Origin: Sphingobacterium olei
GTDB taxonomy: Bacteria; Bacteroidota; Bacteroidia; Sphingobacteriales; Sphingobacteriaceae
Reading direction: 5' to 3'
Length of the DNA stretch: 64,000 nt
NCBI RefSeq assembly: GCF_005048855.1
Contig: NZ_SUME01000003.1
Location: 593,862-657,861, forward strand
The notes under the pieces were generated by a model. The model saw only the letters and a list, made by a program, of their open reading frames with translations. It made no database searches and was not told where the DNA came from. Shown in pieces: positions 34,303 to 44,474 of the stretch; position 1 is the stretch's first letter, and every line of letters starts with the position of its first letter. The translations under genes and the position numbers were made by a program.

Positions 34303-34557
34303 TCTACATGTTGCAAGGTACGGGAAAAAACAATCTTCGAAGTATTGTCTATTGCGACTGCAAAGTCATCCATTGCTTTATCGCCTGTAGGATTTTCCAG
34401 GACGGTTCGCCAAAATTCCATAAGCTGGTAGGTTATCCTGCCATATAAAGCGGTATCAGCGCTTCTCAACAGATCAGCGTTCTTCGTCGGGCACACCTGA
34501 GGTATGGTCACAAAACCCATCAAGCGTCATATTAATTGCAGCAATTACTTTTTTCAT
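34303..34557 (-). pseudogene. Dihydrofolate-reductase (RibD C-terminal) family, broken
   Basis: On the minus strand the start reads MKKVIAAINMTLDGFCDH, then TSGVPDEE. A shift of frame follows and the other frame continues ADLLRSADTALYGRITYQ, WRTVLENPTGDKAMDDF and SKIVFSRTLQHVD. The segment that normally joins them (about five residues) is deleted near 34480. The 3' end is lost at the 88-base repeat. This is a second, different reductase from that at 31846. Confidence 0.82.
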
Positions 34558-34716
34558 ATTTTCTTTTTTGCTGGTTAGTCGGTTTGGTAGGTCGTCTTAC
34601 ACAGACCATTGCTTTGAGGTGCTTTTTTGACGACATGTGCTCGATGGTGGGTTTAATTTACCCGTGCTAATACCCAGGCTAGGGTTAGATTGTTTAATAT
34701 TAACTTTTTCATTGAA

Positions 34717-35664
34717 TTACTCTTCAGACCTTTCTTTTTCAATTTGCAAAATGTTGTTCTGAATGTCCTTCATAATCCATTTTCCCCACCAACCCGCATA
34801 GAAGTTAAAAGTAGTATTCATTTTAAAATGGCTGTATAAATGTAAGCGGTGGAGACCATTTGCCAATTTTTCAAGTTCATATGTTCCATTTAGAACATCA
34901 AAATAATCTCCGCCGATCACGATGTGTTCATCTAACGTGGTAGACGGGATTTCGTGTGGATATGCTTTTATAGTAAAGACCATTTTTTTATTGTCGATGT
35001 ATTCTATGACTGTTTCGTGGAATACAAGCCCTTTTGTGAAAACAGCTTCTCTATATGCTCCGACACCTTCAAAATCCAGTTCTGCTCTAACTGGTCGAGG
35101 AAATCCCAGTATATTAGTCAAATATCCCTTATCCAGTTCACTGGGGATTTCCTTTACACGGGTTACATTGTCCCAAATCTTTTCTGCTGGTGCGTCGATG
35201 TCAATATGCGTATAGGCCGTATAAGTTGCTGGGATTTTTTCAATCAGGCTTTCAATTGGACCGGCGAAAAAGGGCAGAAGTACCAAAAGGGAGATGCTGA
35301 GCCTGTTGTTAGTTCTATTTGTCTTTAAGTAGCCGCCAATCACTCCTCCAATAGAAGCTGCTATTAAAAATGCAGGCAATATCATTAACCAACATGCCCA
35401 ACCTTCAACCTTTAAAACTAGCGTGATGATTAAGAAAAGAAAGATAGGTATCCAAGGAGTACATATTCTATAGGCTATGTTTTTTGCTTTTTCGGGGGGT
35501 GACAGGTAAACCGTCAAAGCACCAACGATTGTCGGCAATAGAAATAAAAACGTGATTGACATCACCGAGAACAGCTCGTTCCATGTGTCGATGCCAAAAA
35601 AAAGCCGAAGAACAACCGCATATAATACCGGAATTCCAATAACTATCAAGGTGTTTTTTTTCAT
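34717..35664 (-). CDS. SRPBCC-domain membrane protein
   Basis: 315 residues. The first ~150 hold four membrane helices (about 6-22, 33-52, 70-90, 95-112) and a further one near 125-140. The C-terminal half is an SRPBCC/START-like ligand-binding domain (IDIDAPAEKIWDNVTRVKEIP, then LHLYSHFKMNTTFNFYAGWW). SRPBCC domains bind hydrophobic ligands. The gene is isolated, with no obvious partner on its strand. Confidence 0.85.
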   Translation of the reverse strand: MKKNTLIVIGIPVLYAVVLRLFFGIDTWNELFSVMSITFLFLLPTIVGALTVYLSPPEKAKNIAYRICTPWIPIFLFLIITLVLKVEGWACWLMILPAFLIAASIGGVIGGYLKTNRTNNRLSISLLVLLPFFAGPIESLIEKIPATYTAYTHIDIDAPAEKIWDNVTRVKEIPSELDKGYLTNILGFPRPVRAELDFEGVGAYREAVFTKGLVFHETVIEYIDNKKMVFTIKAYPHEIPSTTLDEHIVIGGDYFDVLNGTYELEKLANGLHRLHLYSHFKMNTTFNFYAGWWGKWIMKDIQNNILQIEKERSEE

Positions 35665-36079
35665 ACGGCTTTAATTTGTCAGGAAATTTGCATCCATTAT
35701 CCCTATGTGTCCGTTGGATTTAGTCCTGGTGAATTTCGCGAAGGTTATATGCATCATGTATTTTAAGTCAATTTAGATCAGTTTGAAGTACTAAAATAGG
35801 AATTATTTGTCAACTTTTGTTGACGGTTTCCAATAGTTCATTTCGTGAAGTTTTATTAGAGGAGAAATGGATTTGTATACGGTCTTAAGTTTTACTAAAT
35901 TAAACAGAAGCTTACGGTTCTTTAATAATCCCTTTTTTATCCGCTAGTGGAATTATAGCATCCGCTAGAAACCAGAATGAGATCATTCTACCTATGTGCA
36001 AAGTTTGTGCGATCTGTATTGATCTCCTCGATAAGTTGATGGAAATTTTTTATATTTGCTTAAACCTCTTTTTACATAG
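35665..36079. other. 415-base intergenic region upstream of the sigma gene
   Basis: Non-coding. TATATTTG at 36051-36058 fits the -7 promoter element and lies 22 bases before the sigma-factor ATG. No well-spaced -33 element accompanies it. No other feature seen. Confidence 0.45.
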
Positions 36080-36673
36080 ATGTACTATCCAACGTTAGAT
36101 AATGAATCCGTGCTTCTTCGGCGTGTCGCTGAAGGACATCAGGCTTCTTTTGATAGCATTTATCGGTTTTATATAGACAGAGTATATTCATTTGCTCTAC
36201 ATATTGTTAAAGACAAAGAATGGGCATATGAGATCGTCCAAGACGTGTTTATGAAGCTTTGGCAGTACGGTAAAGAATTGCTAAAAATTGAAAATTTATA
36301 TGCTTGGCTACGCACAATAGCGCGGAATCAAGCGCTGCAGGTTATCCGCCGTCGTGCTCTCGAAATGCGGGTAGAAAAAGAATTGGCCGCTTCATGGAAA
36401 GAAGCCAGAAATACCACGGATGATACTATATTTTATAACGAAGCACAACGTATCCTCGATCGTGCAATCAATCAGCTAACACCTCAACAGCGGAAAGTTT
36501 ACATATGTTGCCATATGGAAGGCTGTTCGTATGAAGAAGTAGCTAGTCGGTTGGGCCTATCGAAACTTACCGTGCAGACCCATATGAAACAAGCTTTGCG
36601 CAGCATTCGGCAGTTTGTCATTCAAAACTACCAAACTATATTTTTGTTGTTGCTACTTGAATGGCTCAACTAG
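36080..36673 (+). CDS. ECF RNA polymerase sigma factor of a SusCD locus
   Basis: 197 residues of the Bacteroidota ECF branch. Region 2 includes FDSIYRFYIDRVYSFALHIV and AYEIVQDVFMKLWQYG. Region 4 includes LTPQQRKVYICCHMEG and YEEVASRLGLSKLTVQTHM. The short hydrophobic C-terminal tail (TIFLLLLLEWLN) is typical of sigma factors paired with FecR in this phylum. It should direct transcription of the downstream SusC operon when released by FecR. Confidence 0.93.
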   Translation: MYYPTLDNESVLLRRVAEGHQASFDSIYRFYIDRVYSFALHIVKDKEWAYEIVQDVFMKLWQYGKELLKIENLYAWLRTIARNQALQVIRRRALEMRVEKELAASWKEARNTTDDTIFYNEAQRILDRAINQLTPQQRKVYICCHMEGCSYEEVASRLGLSKLTVQTHMKQALRSIRQFVIQNYQTIFLLLLLEWLN

Positions 36674-36774
36674 AAGCACTATAGCACAAAAAAGACCCCC
36701 ATTTATTTTTTTGAAATTCTTCTACCCCCACGGGTACCCTCGTGCATCTATATAGTGTACAGTCATCCTAATAT

Positions 36775-37752
36775 ATGAATAAACGTCTGAAATATCTCTA
36801 TGACCGGTATGTTGCCGATACAGCTACCGCAACGGAACGTGAGGAGTTTGAGTCTGCCCTGCTGAATATGAACCACGATGCGGATCTTAAAGTGCTGCTC
36901 GAAGAAGCCTTCGATGCATATCCAAGAGACACTTTGCCAACAGCGGAAGCAGACGCTATCTATACCCATATCTTAAATAGGCCACAGCCATTAATAAAGC
37001 GGAGACAGACCATCTGGTGGTTGGCAGCAGCCATGGTTCTTATCCTATCTGGATTAGTAGTAGCCCTACTACGTTATCAGAATGCCGAGACGACTGAGGC
37101 CGTAAACGTTGCGCACACCGAGCGGATAGAAACGCATGATAGGAGAGAATACGTGATCTTGCCGGATAGCAGTGTGGTAATCCTGAATGAAGGAAGTGCA
37201 CTGTCGTATGCAAAAGACTTCGGTCACGCAGACCGTATCGTCATACTAGAAGGAGAAGCATTTTTCGATGTCGCCAAGAAGAAGAATAAACCATTCATAG
37301 TCAAGACTGCGCGCGCGCAGACGCGGGTCCTGGGAACAAAGTTCAATGTGAAAGCGAATAACAAGACGAGTATAGAAGTTACAGTTACAGAGGGCAAAGT
37401 ACAACTGGAAGCAGATGGTAAAGTGTTGGGTGTGGTACATGCGAAACAGCAGATCACTTTTGATGCGACAAACGCTACCTATAACAAGAAGTCCGTCGTA
37501 CTGACACCTGTGGTCGCCTGGCATGCAGGCGATTTATTCTTTAATGACACAACACCCGAGCAGGCATTTAGATCGTTAGAAAATAAGTATAAGGTACGCG
37601 TTCACTATCCCGAACAATTAATTGGGTATAAACGGTTGTCTGCGACATTCTTAGCACACGAACCATTATCCGAGGTAATGGATGCCATAGCTGCATTTTA
37701 TAATGTTGAATATAGGCTAGAAGGCGAGGATATCTATCTCCAGCCGCGTTAA
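36775..37752 (+). CDS. FecR-type anti-sigma / signal transducer
   Basis: 325 residues. The cytosolic N-terminus (about 1-78) binds the sigma factor. A membrane helix lies at about 83-103. The periplasmic FecR domain (140-235) has YVILPDSSVVILNEGSALSY, VILEGEAFFDVAKKKNKPFIV and RVLGTKFNVKA. A C-terminal secretin/STN-like domain (DUF4974) is seen at 255-325. It relays the signal from the outer-membrane SusC through TonB. The gene lies 100 bases after the sigma gene. Confidence 0.93.
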   Translation: MNKRLKYLYDRYVADTATATEREEFESALLNMNHDADLKVLLEEAFDAYPRDTLPTAEADAIYTHILNRPQPLIKRRQTIWWLAAAMVLILSGLVVALLRYQNAETTEAVNVAHTERIETHDRREYVILPDSSVVILNEGSALSYAKDFGHADRIVILEGEAFFDVAKKKNKPFIVKTARAQTRVLGTKFNVKANNKTSIEVTVTEGKVQLEADGKVLGVVHAKQQITFDATNATYNKKSVVLTPVVAWHAGDLFFNDTTPEQAFRSLENKYKVRVHYPEQLIGYKRLSATFLAHEPLSEVMDAIAAFYNVEYRLEGEDIYLQPR

Positions 37753-37862
37753 AAAGATCAATAATCAGACACCACGTAACAAAAATGAAAGGAGGATAAC
37801 CAATAGTGTAGCAAAAAAAACTAACTAACCACAATTGACACAGCAAATAAGTGCCAAAAAAA

Positions 37863-37897
37863 GAGCCTGAAACCGGGTGCGACCAGTCTCAGGCAGA
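37863..37897 (+). promoter_or_regulatory. Leader hairpin before the SusC gene
   Basis: GCCTGA (37865-37870) pairs with TCAGGC (37889-37894) within the 185-base leader between fecR and susC. A hairpin here may reduce read-through or regulate SusC translation. It resembles the CCTGAAGC/GCTTCAGG hairpin of the dispersed repeats. Confidence 0.5.
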
Positions 37898-37937
37898 GCT
37901 TTAAATATTTCGAGTACATTTAAAACTGAACTAAAAT

Positions 37938-40900
37938 ATGAATTTTTTTCGGGGATTTTTGACGTCCCGCTTATTCTTTAGAATTATGCGTATTAGCATT
38001 ATTTTTAATATCGTTTTTACGGCATGTCTCCAACTGAGCGCACATGCATTAAATGCACAGCATATCAATGAGACAAAAGTTGTTCTTGCGCTTAATAATG
38101 AATCATTATTAGACGCTATCCATAAGATAGAGACATCGACACCCTTCATTTTTCTCTTTAACAAAACCGATGTATCCGACATCCACGGACTATATCTGTC
38201 CAAATCGACACATACTGTTCAAGAGATACTAGAGGAATTACTCCGTGGAAGAAACATAACCTTCCGACAGATCAATAAAAAAATTGTCCTGCGTAAGGTA
38301 GAAAAAAACATCCTGTCGACACTGCACATGGGGCAACAGACAATGATTTCGGGTAGTGTAGTCGATAGTGTTGGGGGGGGCATCGCGGGGGTTGCCGTCC
38401 GAGTGGTAAGCAAACCACAGTTTACGGTCACGGATCGGGAGGGACGGTTCGAACTCCAGGGCATACCTATAACGGATAGGTTACAGTTTCAGATATTGGG
38501 GTATGCAGAAAAAGTGGTGCCAGCAACCACCACCATGCGCGTCGTACTCCATATGACACAGGAGGCTATAGAAGAAGTGTATGTCAATACGGGATATCAG
38601 AAACTCCCAAGGGAGCGCAGTGCCGGTTCATTTGCGCAGCCCGATATGGAACTCTTTGACCAACGTACCGGCTCTATGAATGTGCTACAGCGATTAGACG
38701 GATTGATCCCTGGCCTCACGGTAAACAATGCGCGCGGCACCGATCAATACCAGATCAGAGGTATTTCATCTGTAGGTGTGTACACGCCAAGCTCACTAAC
38801 GCCATATGCAGGTACAGATCGCAGTCCACTCGTGGTGGTAGATGGTGTACCCGTGAATAGCATCAATGATGTCAATCCGCAAGACGTCGAAAGCATCAAC
38901 GTCCTTAAAGATGCAACAGCGACTTCGATATGGGGCTCGCGTGCATCGAACGGCGTGATTGTGATATCCACCAAGAAGGGACGAAACTCTGGAAAAATCC
39001 AAGTGGATTACAATATGTTTTACAACTTTATGGGCAAGCCCGATCTTTCGTATTTTCCCGTACTCAATAGCCGTCAGTTTATCACCGCAGCAACAGAGAT
39101 TTTTGATATAAACAACACCAGCTGGGCGACAGTCTCACAGCCAGCGTACAGCGTTAGTCCCGGCGTTGCTCCACATGAGCAGATACTTTTCGATGGCGAT
39201 CCGACGAGAGGTATCATCTCCGTGGCCCAGCGGGACTATCTTTTAGACAGTCTGTCCGGCCTGGATAATCGTCGTCAGTTAGAAGAGTTGTTTTATCGCA
39301 ACGCGCTACTCAGCAATCATACACTATCCTTACGGGGAGGGCAAGAAAAATATAGGTTTTATGGATCACTATCCTATACAGATGATCGGAATACGCAGCC
39401 TAAAAATCGAAATAATACCTACAAGGTCAACCTGCGCCAGGACTATAGCCCCCACGAGCGTATAAACCTCTATCTCGTTACTGATTTAACCAATCGACGG
39501 AATGCTAGCAAGCCTATACTAACCACCGGTTCTAACTTTTTACCTTACCAGATGTTTGCCGATGAAAGCGGCAACCCTATAGCTATGCCTTGGCTATATC
39601 GTATATCCAGCTTGCAGCAAGATTATGAAACACGGAGCGGTATCAGTCTTGACTACGTGCCCTTGCTGGAGGGGGAATACGGTTACAATGATTCAGACTA
39701 CCTGTCTGCTCGTGTCAATTCGGGGTTACGGATCAAGCTTTTAGAAGGCCTTGATTTTGAAGGTATCTATGGCTGGAATCGAGGAGTGACAAATACGACG
39801 GGCTATTTGAGCGATCGTTCGTATACTGTGCGCAATATGGCGGCGAGCTTTGCTACAGGATCAAAAGTAGATAATACAATCCGCTATTATATGCCTGCAT
39901 CTGGCGGAAGGTACACCACGGGTAATACGCTGCAGACCAACTGGACGATCCGAAACCAACTCAATTACAATAAGGCATGGTTGGACCGCGTGCATCAGCT
40001 CACCGCACTCGCAGGTTTCGAGCAGAGTGAGAGTACCAGCCGTGGTAATACCAATACGGTATGGGGGTATCACGATCAGATGCTCACAGCTATTCCACTG
40101 GATTATGCAACGCTAGGCGCAGGTATTGCCAACCCCGTCATGTTGTACAATTCGACCCGTAGCATTTGGAACTATGCGATGGATTATCAAAATACCGAAA
40201 ATACAGCACGTTTTCGATCAGTATATGCCAATATCTCCTATACCTTTCTAGAACGTTACAGCATCAATACCAGCTGGCGTTGGGATCAATCCAGCCTATT
40301 TGGTATCGACAAAGCAAGTCAAAATAGGCCCGTATGGAGTATCGGTGGTCGGTACGATATTGCAAAGGAGTATTTTCTGACCGATGTTAAATGGATTAAT
40401 CAGTTGGCGGTACGGGCTACCTATGGACTTACGGGTACCGCACCCTCACCAGGTACCGCAGCTTCCAAAGATATCATCGCAAGCTCGACGACATCGAGCT
40501 CGTTTCCCGAAGGCGCTTACCGCATTGCAATCCCAGCCAATCGTGGCCTCACCTGGGAATCTACCCGGACTATTAATTTTGGAACCGATTTTGGATTCTT
40601 CAATAATCGCGTTATAGGATCAATAGATATATATCGTCGCCGTACCTCTGATTTATTAGGGAACAGACCCGCTAATCCCTTTTCCGGATATACAACAATA
40701 GTAGGCAACCTTGGGGACCTAGAAAATAAAGGAATAGAACTCGGTCTTCGCGTTATACCGGTTCAGTATCGCGACTTTCAGTGGCGTATTGTGCTGAATG
40801 CTTCTTACAACAAAAATAAAATCACCAAGTTATCGACTTCACTGACCAATCCAACAGGCAATTCGATCATCTCTAATAATGCATATGGAGGCTTTTTTGA

Positions 40901-41585
40901 AGGGTATGCAGCCTATGCAATTTTTGCGTACAGATATGAAGGATTGGACGGTATGGGAGATCCGCAGATCCGCCTCAGTGATGGTTCTATCTCAAAAGCC
41001 CTGAATGTTGCAAAGCCAGAGGACATGGTGTTTATGGGCACCTACCAGCCGAAGTGGGCCGGCGGGTTTACTAATGGTTTTCAATACCGGAGCATAGGAC
41101 TTAATATCAACGTGATTGGAAACCTTGGGCATGTGATGCGTCGTGATGTGAACCGTAAGTATAACGGTAACCGAATGAATCCGAGCGCTGGCTCCATATC
41201 TGTTGGTAATGAACACGCGGATTTTGCAAACCGTTGGAAGAATCCAGGAGATGAAGCTCACACAGATATCCCAAGGTGGGTAGGGAATGTAAGCGCGAGC
41301 ACAAGAGATCGCTGGGTCAACTATTATATGTTCGCAGACAGAAATGTGGTAGACGCCTCTTTTATCAAACTTCGCGATATCACCCTATCGTATGCGTTGC
41401 CGGTAGCACCTATCAAACGGGTCGGTATCTTCGCAATGTCGGTACAGGCGCAAATGGGTAACATCATGCTCTGGAAGGCCAACGCCTACAACATCGATCC
41501 CGAATATATTACGCCACTGACTGGCCTGCGAACGCAATTATCAGGGCAGCATACATTTTCTGTAGGTACGAACATTACATTTTAA
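37938..41585 (+). CDS. SusC/RagA-family TonB-linked outer-membrane transporter
   Basis: 1215 residues. A signal peptide (about 1-40, ending ALNAQ) is followed by an STN domain (about 45-115) that contacts FecR. A carboxypeptidase-like domain lies at 135-210 and the plug at 220-340 (QRLDGLIPGLTVNN, PLVVVDGVPV, DVESINVLKDATATSIWG, NGVIVISTKKG). The 22-strand barrel runs to the final Phe (NITF). It imports a glycan or peptide together with the SusD lipoprotein. Six bases separate it from susD. The presence of the STN domain shows transenvelope signalling. Confidence 0.95.
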   Translation: MNFFRGFLTSRLFFRIMRISIIFNIVFTACLQLSAHALNAQHINETKVVLALNNESLLDAIHKIETSTPFIFLFNKTDVSDIHGLYLSKSTHTVQEILEELLRGRNITFRQINKKIVLRKVEKNILSTLHMGQQTMISGSVVDSVGGGIAGVAVRVVSKPQFTVTDREGRFELQGIPITDRLQFQILGYAEKVVPATTTMRVVLHMTQEAIEEVYVNTGYQKLPRERSAGSFAQPDMELFDQRTGSMNVLQRLDGLIPGLTVNNARGTDQYQIRGISSVGVYTPSSLTPYAGTDRSPLVVVDGVPVNSINDVNPQDVESINVLKDATATSIWGSRASNGVIVISTKKGRNSGKIQVDYNMFYNFMGKPDLSYFPVLNSRQFITAATEIFDINNTSWATVSQPAYSVSPGVAPHEQILFDGDPTRGIISVAQRDYLLDSLSGLDNRRQLEELFYRNALLSNHTLSLRGGQEKYRFYGSLSYTDDRNTQPKNRNNTYKVNLRQDYSPHERINLYLVTDLTNRRNASKPILTTGSNFLPYQMFADESGNPIAMPWLYRISSLQQDYETRSGISLDYVPLLEGEYGYNDSDYLSARVNSGLRIKLLEGLDFEGIYGWNRGVTNTTGYLSDRSYTVRNMAASFATGSKVDNTIRYYMPASGGRYTTGNTLQTNWTIRNQLNYNKAWLDRVHQLTALAGFEQSESTSRGNTNTVWGYHDQMLTAIPLDYATLGAGIANPVMLYNSTRSIWNYAMDYQNTENTARFRSVYANISYTFLERYSINTSWRWDQSSLFGIDKASQNRPVWSIGGRYDIAKEYFLTDVKWINQLAVRATYGLTGTAPSPGTAASKDIIASSTTSSSFPEGAYRIAIPANRGLTWESTRTINFGTDFGFFNNRVIGSIDIYRRRTSDLLGNRPANPFSGYTTIVGNLGDLENKGIELGLRVIPVQYRDFQWRIVLNASYNKNKITKLSTSLTNPTGNSIISNNAYGGFFEGYAAYAIFAYRYEGLDGMGDPQIRLSDGSISKALNVAKPEDMVFMGTYQPKWAGGFTNGFQYRSIGLNINVIGNLGHVMRRDVNRKYNGNRMNPSAGSISVGNEHADFANRWKNPGDEAHTDIPRWVGNVSASTRDRWVNYYMFADRNVVDASFIKLRDITLSYALPVAPIKRVGIFAMSVQAQMGNIMLWKANAYNIDPEYITPLTGLRTQLSGQHTFSVGTNITF

Positions 41586-41591
41586 AACGAA

Positions 41592-43040
41592 ATGACAAGA
41601 ATTAAATTTATATCATATACCATTATAGGTGTACTGAATCTATCGCTCAGTAGCTGTTCAGATAGTTTTTTGGAAGTAGATCCAAAAGGACGAATACTGG
41701 CAAAGGAGGTTGTGGACTATCGGAATCTTTTTTATAACAATAACTTGCTGTCAAATGGATCTTCTGCCGAGGTACAAATCGCGATGGGCGATGATGCCAC
41801 TGCTTTTTCCGACTATCTGGCGAGTGCGCAAGAATATACACAGCGGGGATTTCGCTGGGAGCAAGAATTGTATACCGAGGAGCAGGATGCAGGTGAGTTT
41901 ACCTCATTAATGGCACAAGTTTACGTGCTAAATAAGATCGCCAATGAGGTTGGAGATGCTGAAGGCGGCACGGTGGCCGAGAAGCAATTGATCGCCGCGG
42001 AAGCTAGAGCTACGCGCGCATGGCACTATTTTATGCTGATCAATTACTATGGCAAACCCTACGACGTCAACACCGCGTCGACTGATCCCGGCTTTCCCAT
42101 TGTTACTGAGGCAGATGTGGCCATCGAGAATTATACACGGGCATCTGTGCAGCAGGTTTACGATTTTATGATAAACGATATAACCGAATCAATACCTCTA
42201 TTGCCACAGAATACCGATGTACGCACGCGCATAACTTTGGCTGCCGCCGAAGCCTTACTCGGCAAAATATACTTATTTATGGGGAAGTACGAGGAGGCGC
42301 TAGTACAGTTTAATCTTTCTTTTTCGCACCTGCCTACATCATTTGAAGTGGGGCTATTCAATTACAATGAAACGTTGACGTCTGGCGGTGCCTGGTATTA
42401 TGCTCCCACCATAAACAGCTATACCGGAGCACCGCTGCCATGGCGCAGCCTCGAATCCCTTTTCGCAAGGCAGATACAGTCGCAATGGGTGAACGTCTCG
42501 AACGAAATCCTCCTTAATCCAGAGACCTATGCATTGTTCGGATCAGACGATAAGCGAGCTTTGTTTTTCACGCGCAAGCCAGGTCTTGCTGCCGCTGGAA
42601 CTGTCTTTCCCACTCCTAATGTGTATAGGAAGTATGCACCATCGTCGTCTGTAGCTTATGGGATCACTATGCCAGATCTCTATCTGATGCGGGCCGAGTG
42701 CGAGGCGCGCGTAGGATCGGTAGATCGAGCCCTAGTCGACCTGCACACACTACGCTCAAAGCGAACCTCAGAAGCACAGATATTCATCAATGATCGCACT
42801 CAGCTGATTCGTTTTATTATCGATGAACGCCGCCGAGAATTTGCGCTACAGGGCTTCCGCTGGTTCGATATGCGTCGTTTATCGAAAGACCCACTTTTTG
42901 CAAATACGGTTTACACCCATGTGTTGTACAATAGCACAGGCGAAGTACAAGAACGATTTACATTGTCGCCAGCACGCCTAACGCTGCGTCTGCCAGCTAA
43001 AGTCCGTTTATATAATCCTGATATGCCCGAAAACCCGTAA
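41592..43040 (+). CDS. SusD/RagB-family nutrient-binding lipoprotein
   Basis: 482 residues. The lipobox is LSLSSC (Cys22). The SusD helical TPR core includes ARATRAWHYFMLINYYGKPYDV and TRITLAAAEALLGKIYLFMGKYEEAL. The C-terminus has LYLMRAECEARVGSVDRAL and RREFALQGFRWFDMRRL, typical of the family. It is a surface lid that captures substrate for the SusC transporter. The next gene begins four bases after its stop. Confidence 0.95.
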   Translation: MTRIKFISYTIIGVLNLSLSSCSDSFLEVDPKGRILAKEVVDYRNLFYNNNLLSNGSSAEVQIAMGDDATAFSDYLASAQEYTQRGFRWEQELYTEEQDAGEFTSLMAQVYVLNKIANEVGDAEGGTVAEKQLIAAEARATRAWHYFMLINYYGKPYDVNTASTDPGFPIVTEADVAIENYTRASVQQVYDFMINDITESIPLLPQNTDVRTRITLAAAEALLGKIYLFMGKYEEALVQFNLSFSHLPTSFEVGLFNYNETLTSGGAWYYAPTINSYTGAPLPWRSLESLFARQIQSQWVNVSNEILLNPETYALFGSDDKRALFFTRKPGLAAAGTVFPTPNVYRKYAPSSSVAYGITMPDLYLMRAECEARVGSVDRALVDLHTLRSKRTSEAQIFINDRTQLIRFIIDERRREFALQGFRWFDMRRLSKDPLFANTVYTHVLYNSTGEVQERFTLSPARLTLRLPAKVRLYNPDMPENP

Positions 43041-43044
43041 TCGT

Positions 43045-44202
43045 ATGAAAGCATTTAAAAATAATGATTTGCTACTGTGTACTGCTCTGCTGTATATAGC
43101 AAGCGCTTTTGTAAGCACTTCGCTGTATGCGCAGACCCCATTTAGCGTCAATATAAACCATCAAAGGCCTGCAGACGGCTATATTGTGTACCTCTACTCG
43201 AACGCAGGTAAGCAGCACATGGATACGGTTCGTGCACAAGATGGACGGTATCAGATCCACGGCGTCGCAAATGCACCCGTCTTGCTTAGTTTGCGCTATG
43301 AGCAAAAAGGCGTGCAAACCCCATACGAAATATTCCGTAAGCAGCGCTACCGCCTGTTGCTAGATGGAGGTCATGTCGATCTAAACGTGAAGGATTATCT
43401 GGCCGATGCGGAAGTGACAGGTGCGCCGCTACAGCCGGATTTTCTCGACTACTGGCGGCAAATCGAGGTGATACATCTACAGATGCAGCCATTAAATATG
43501 GCTAAGCAGCGGTTCGAGAAGTCTATGCAGCATGATAGTATAGCGAGCTATACGCGGCAGCTTGCACCGCTAAAAGAAGCGGAGATCCGTTTCTTAAGCG
43601 AGTTGATTGCTAAGGATCCCAGTACGCCGGTAGCTTTGGTGGCGGTGAGCGACTACAATAGACCTACGGGGTATAATAATGCAGAGCTCTCACCGCTGTT
43701 TGCTGCCCTCGATCCCAAATTACAGCAAATGCCCATGGGGCTGGTGATCAAGGCAACGATAGACGAACAGTCGGCACCCTTGAGCGAGATACAGGTGCCA
43801 AACTTTTCGTTGCCAGATAAAGACGGTGTGCAACGGCAATTTTCTGCCGCCACGGGTCGATACGTTCTATTGGATTTTTGGGCCAGCTGGTGTACCCCCT
43901 GTCGTAATGAACACCCTGCGCTTAAAGAAGCGTACCAAGATTATCACGCAAAAGGATTTGACATCGTCTCGGTGTCGCTTGATTCATCAAAGGATAGATG
44001 GCTCTCTGCCATCGCAGAAGACCAAGTAGGAGAATGGATGCAGCTTTCAGATCTTAAAGGACGTAAAACTCTGATTGCGGAGCAACTACAGGTGACAAGA
44101 ATACCGTATAATTTGCTTTTGTCACCAGACGGTACAGTGATCGCCAAAAATCTGCGAGGATTAGCGCTGAATGAACTTTTAGCAAAGCTGCTAAAAAAGT
44201 GA
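43045..44202 (+). CDS. TlpA-like thiol-disulfide protein with N-terminal DUF4369
   Basis: 385 residues. A signal peptide (about 1-30) is followed by a DUF4369-like beta domain (35-125), a helical linker and a TlpA/ResA thioredoxin fold (about 250-385). The active site is C283-T-P-C286 in DFWASWCTPCRNEHPAL, and the cis-Pro is in RIPYNLLLSPDGTV. Bacteroidota use such proteins for periplasmic disulfide reduction. It is often the last gene of SusCD operons, as here. A hairpin in repeat copy A follows. Confidence 0.92.
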   Translation: MKAFKNNDLLLCTALLYIASAFVSTSLYAQTPFSVNINHQRPADGYIVYLYSNAGKQHMDTVRAQDGRYQIHGVANAPVLLSLRYEQKGVQTPYEIFRKQRYRLLLDGGHVDLNVKDYLADAEVTGAPLQPDFLDYWRQIEVIHLQMQPLNMAKQRFEKSMQHDSIASYTRQLAPLKEAEIRFLSELIAKDPSTPVALVAVSDYNRPTGYNNAELSPLFAALDPKLQQMPMGLVIKATIDEQSAPLSEIQVPNFSLPDKDGVQRQFSAATGRYVLLDFWASWCTPCRNEHPALKEAYQDYHAKGFDIVSVSLDSSKDRWLSAIAEDQVGEWMQLSDLKGRKTLIAEQLQVTRIPYNLLLSPDGTVIAKNLRGLALNELLAKLLKK

Positions 44203-44221
44203 TAGAAAATTATATATCAAA

Positions 44222-44474
44222 CAAAAAAATCCTGAAGCGAGGAGCTTCAGGATTTTTAACTAACTAATTATTAACCTAAATTATGAATACTAATATTGTG
44301 ACAAACAAAATGCCAAAATTTATAGCCCATAGCTGGTTTAACAAAACTTAATAACCTCAAAACCGTTCTCCCTTTTTACCTATGCTAGGAGCAGCGCCGA
44401 CCGCCAGATACTACCCATTTACAATAACTCAATGTATTATTTTTGCACCACTTACTGTAGATGTCGGCGTGACC
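44222..44474 (+). repeat. Dispersed repeat copy A (253 bases)
   Basis: Composition in order: hairpin ATCCTGAAGC/GCTTCAGGAT (44229-44253) with a T tail; AACTAACTAATTATTAACC; an ATG with a 22-codon frame; CCTCAAAACCGTTCTCCC; and a TTTAC...TATTTTTG promoter-like block ending in TGTAGATGTCGGCGTGACC. It closely matches 51128-51371 and 58616-58868. The hairpin is well placed to end the SusCD-TlpA operon. Confidence 0.9.

Noticed and set aside
30300..34600. A defence island around AbiE with more systems
   Set aside because: The neighbours are a lipoprotein, truncated AraC and reductase fragments; no restriction, CBASS or other defence gene was recognised.
44285..44351. Short 22-codon frame within repeat A as a real gene
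   Set aside because: The frame breaks or changes in other copies (an early TAG in copy B), so it is not conserved as protein.
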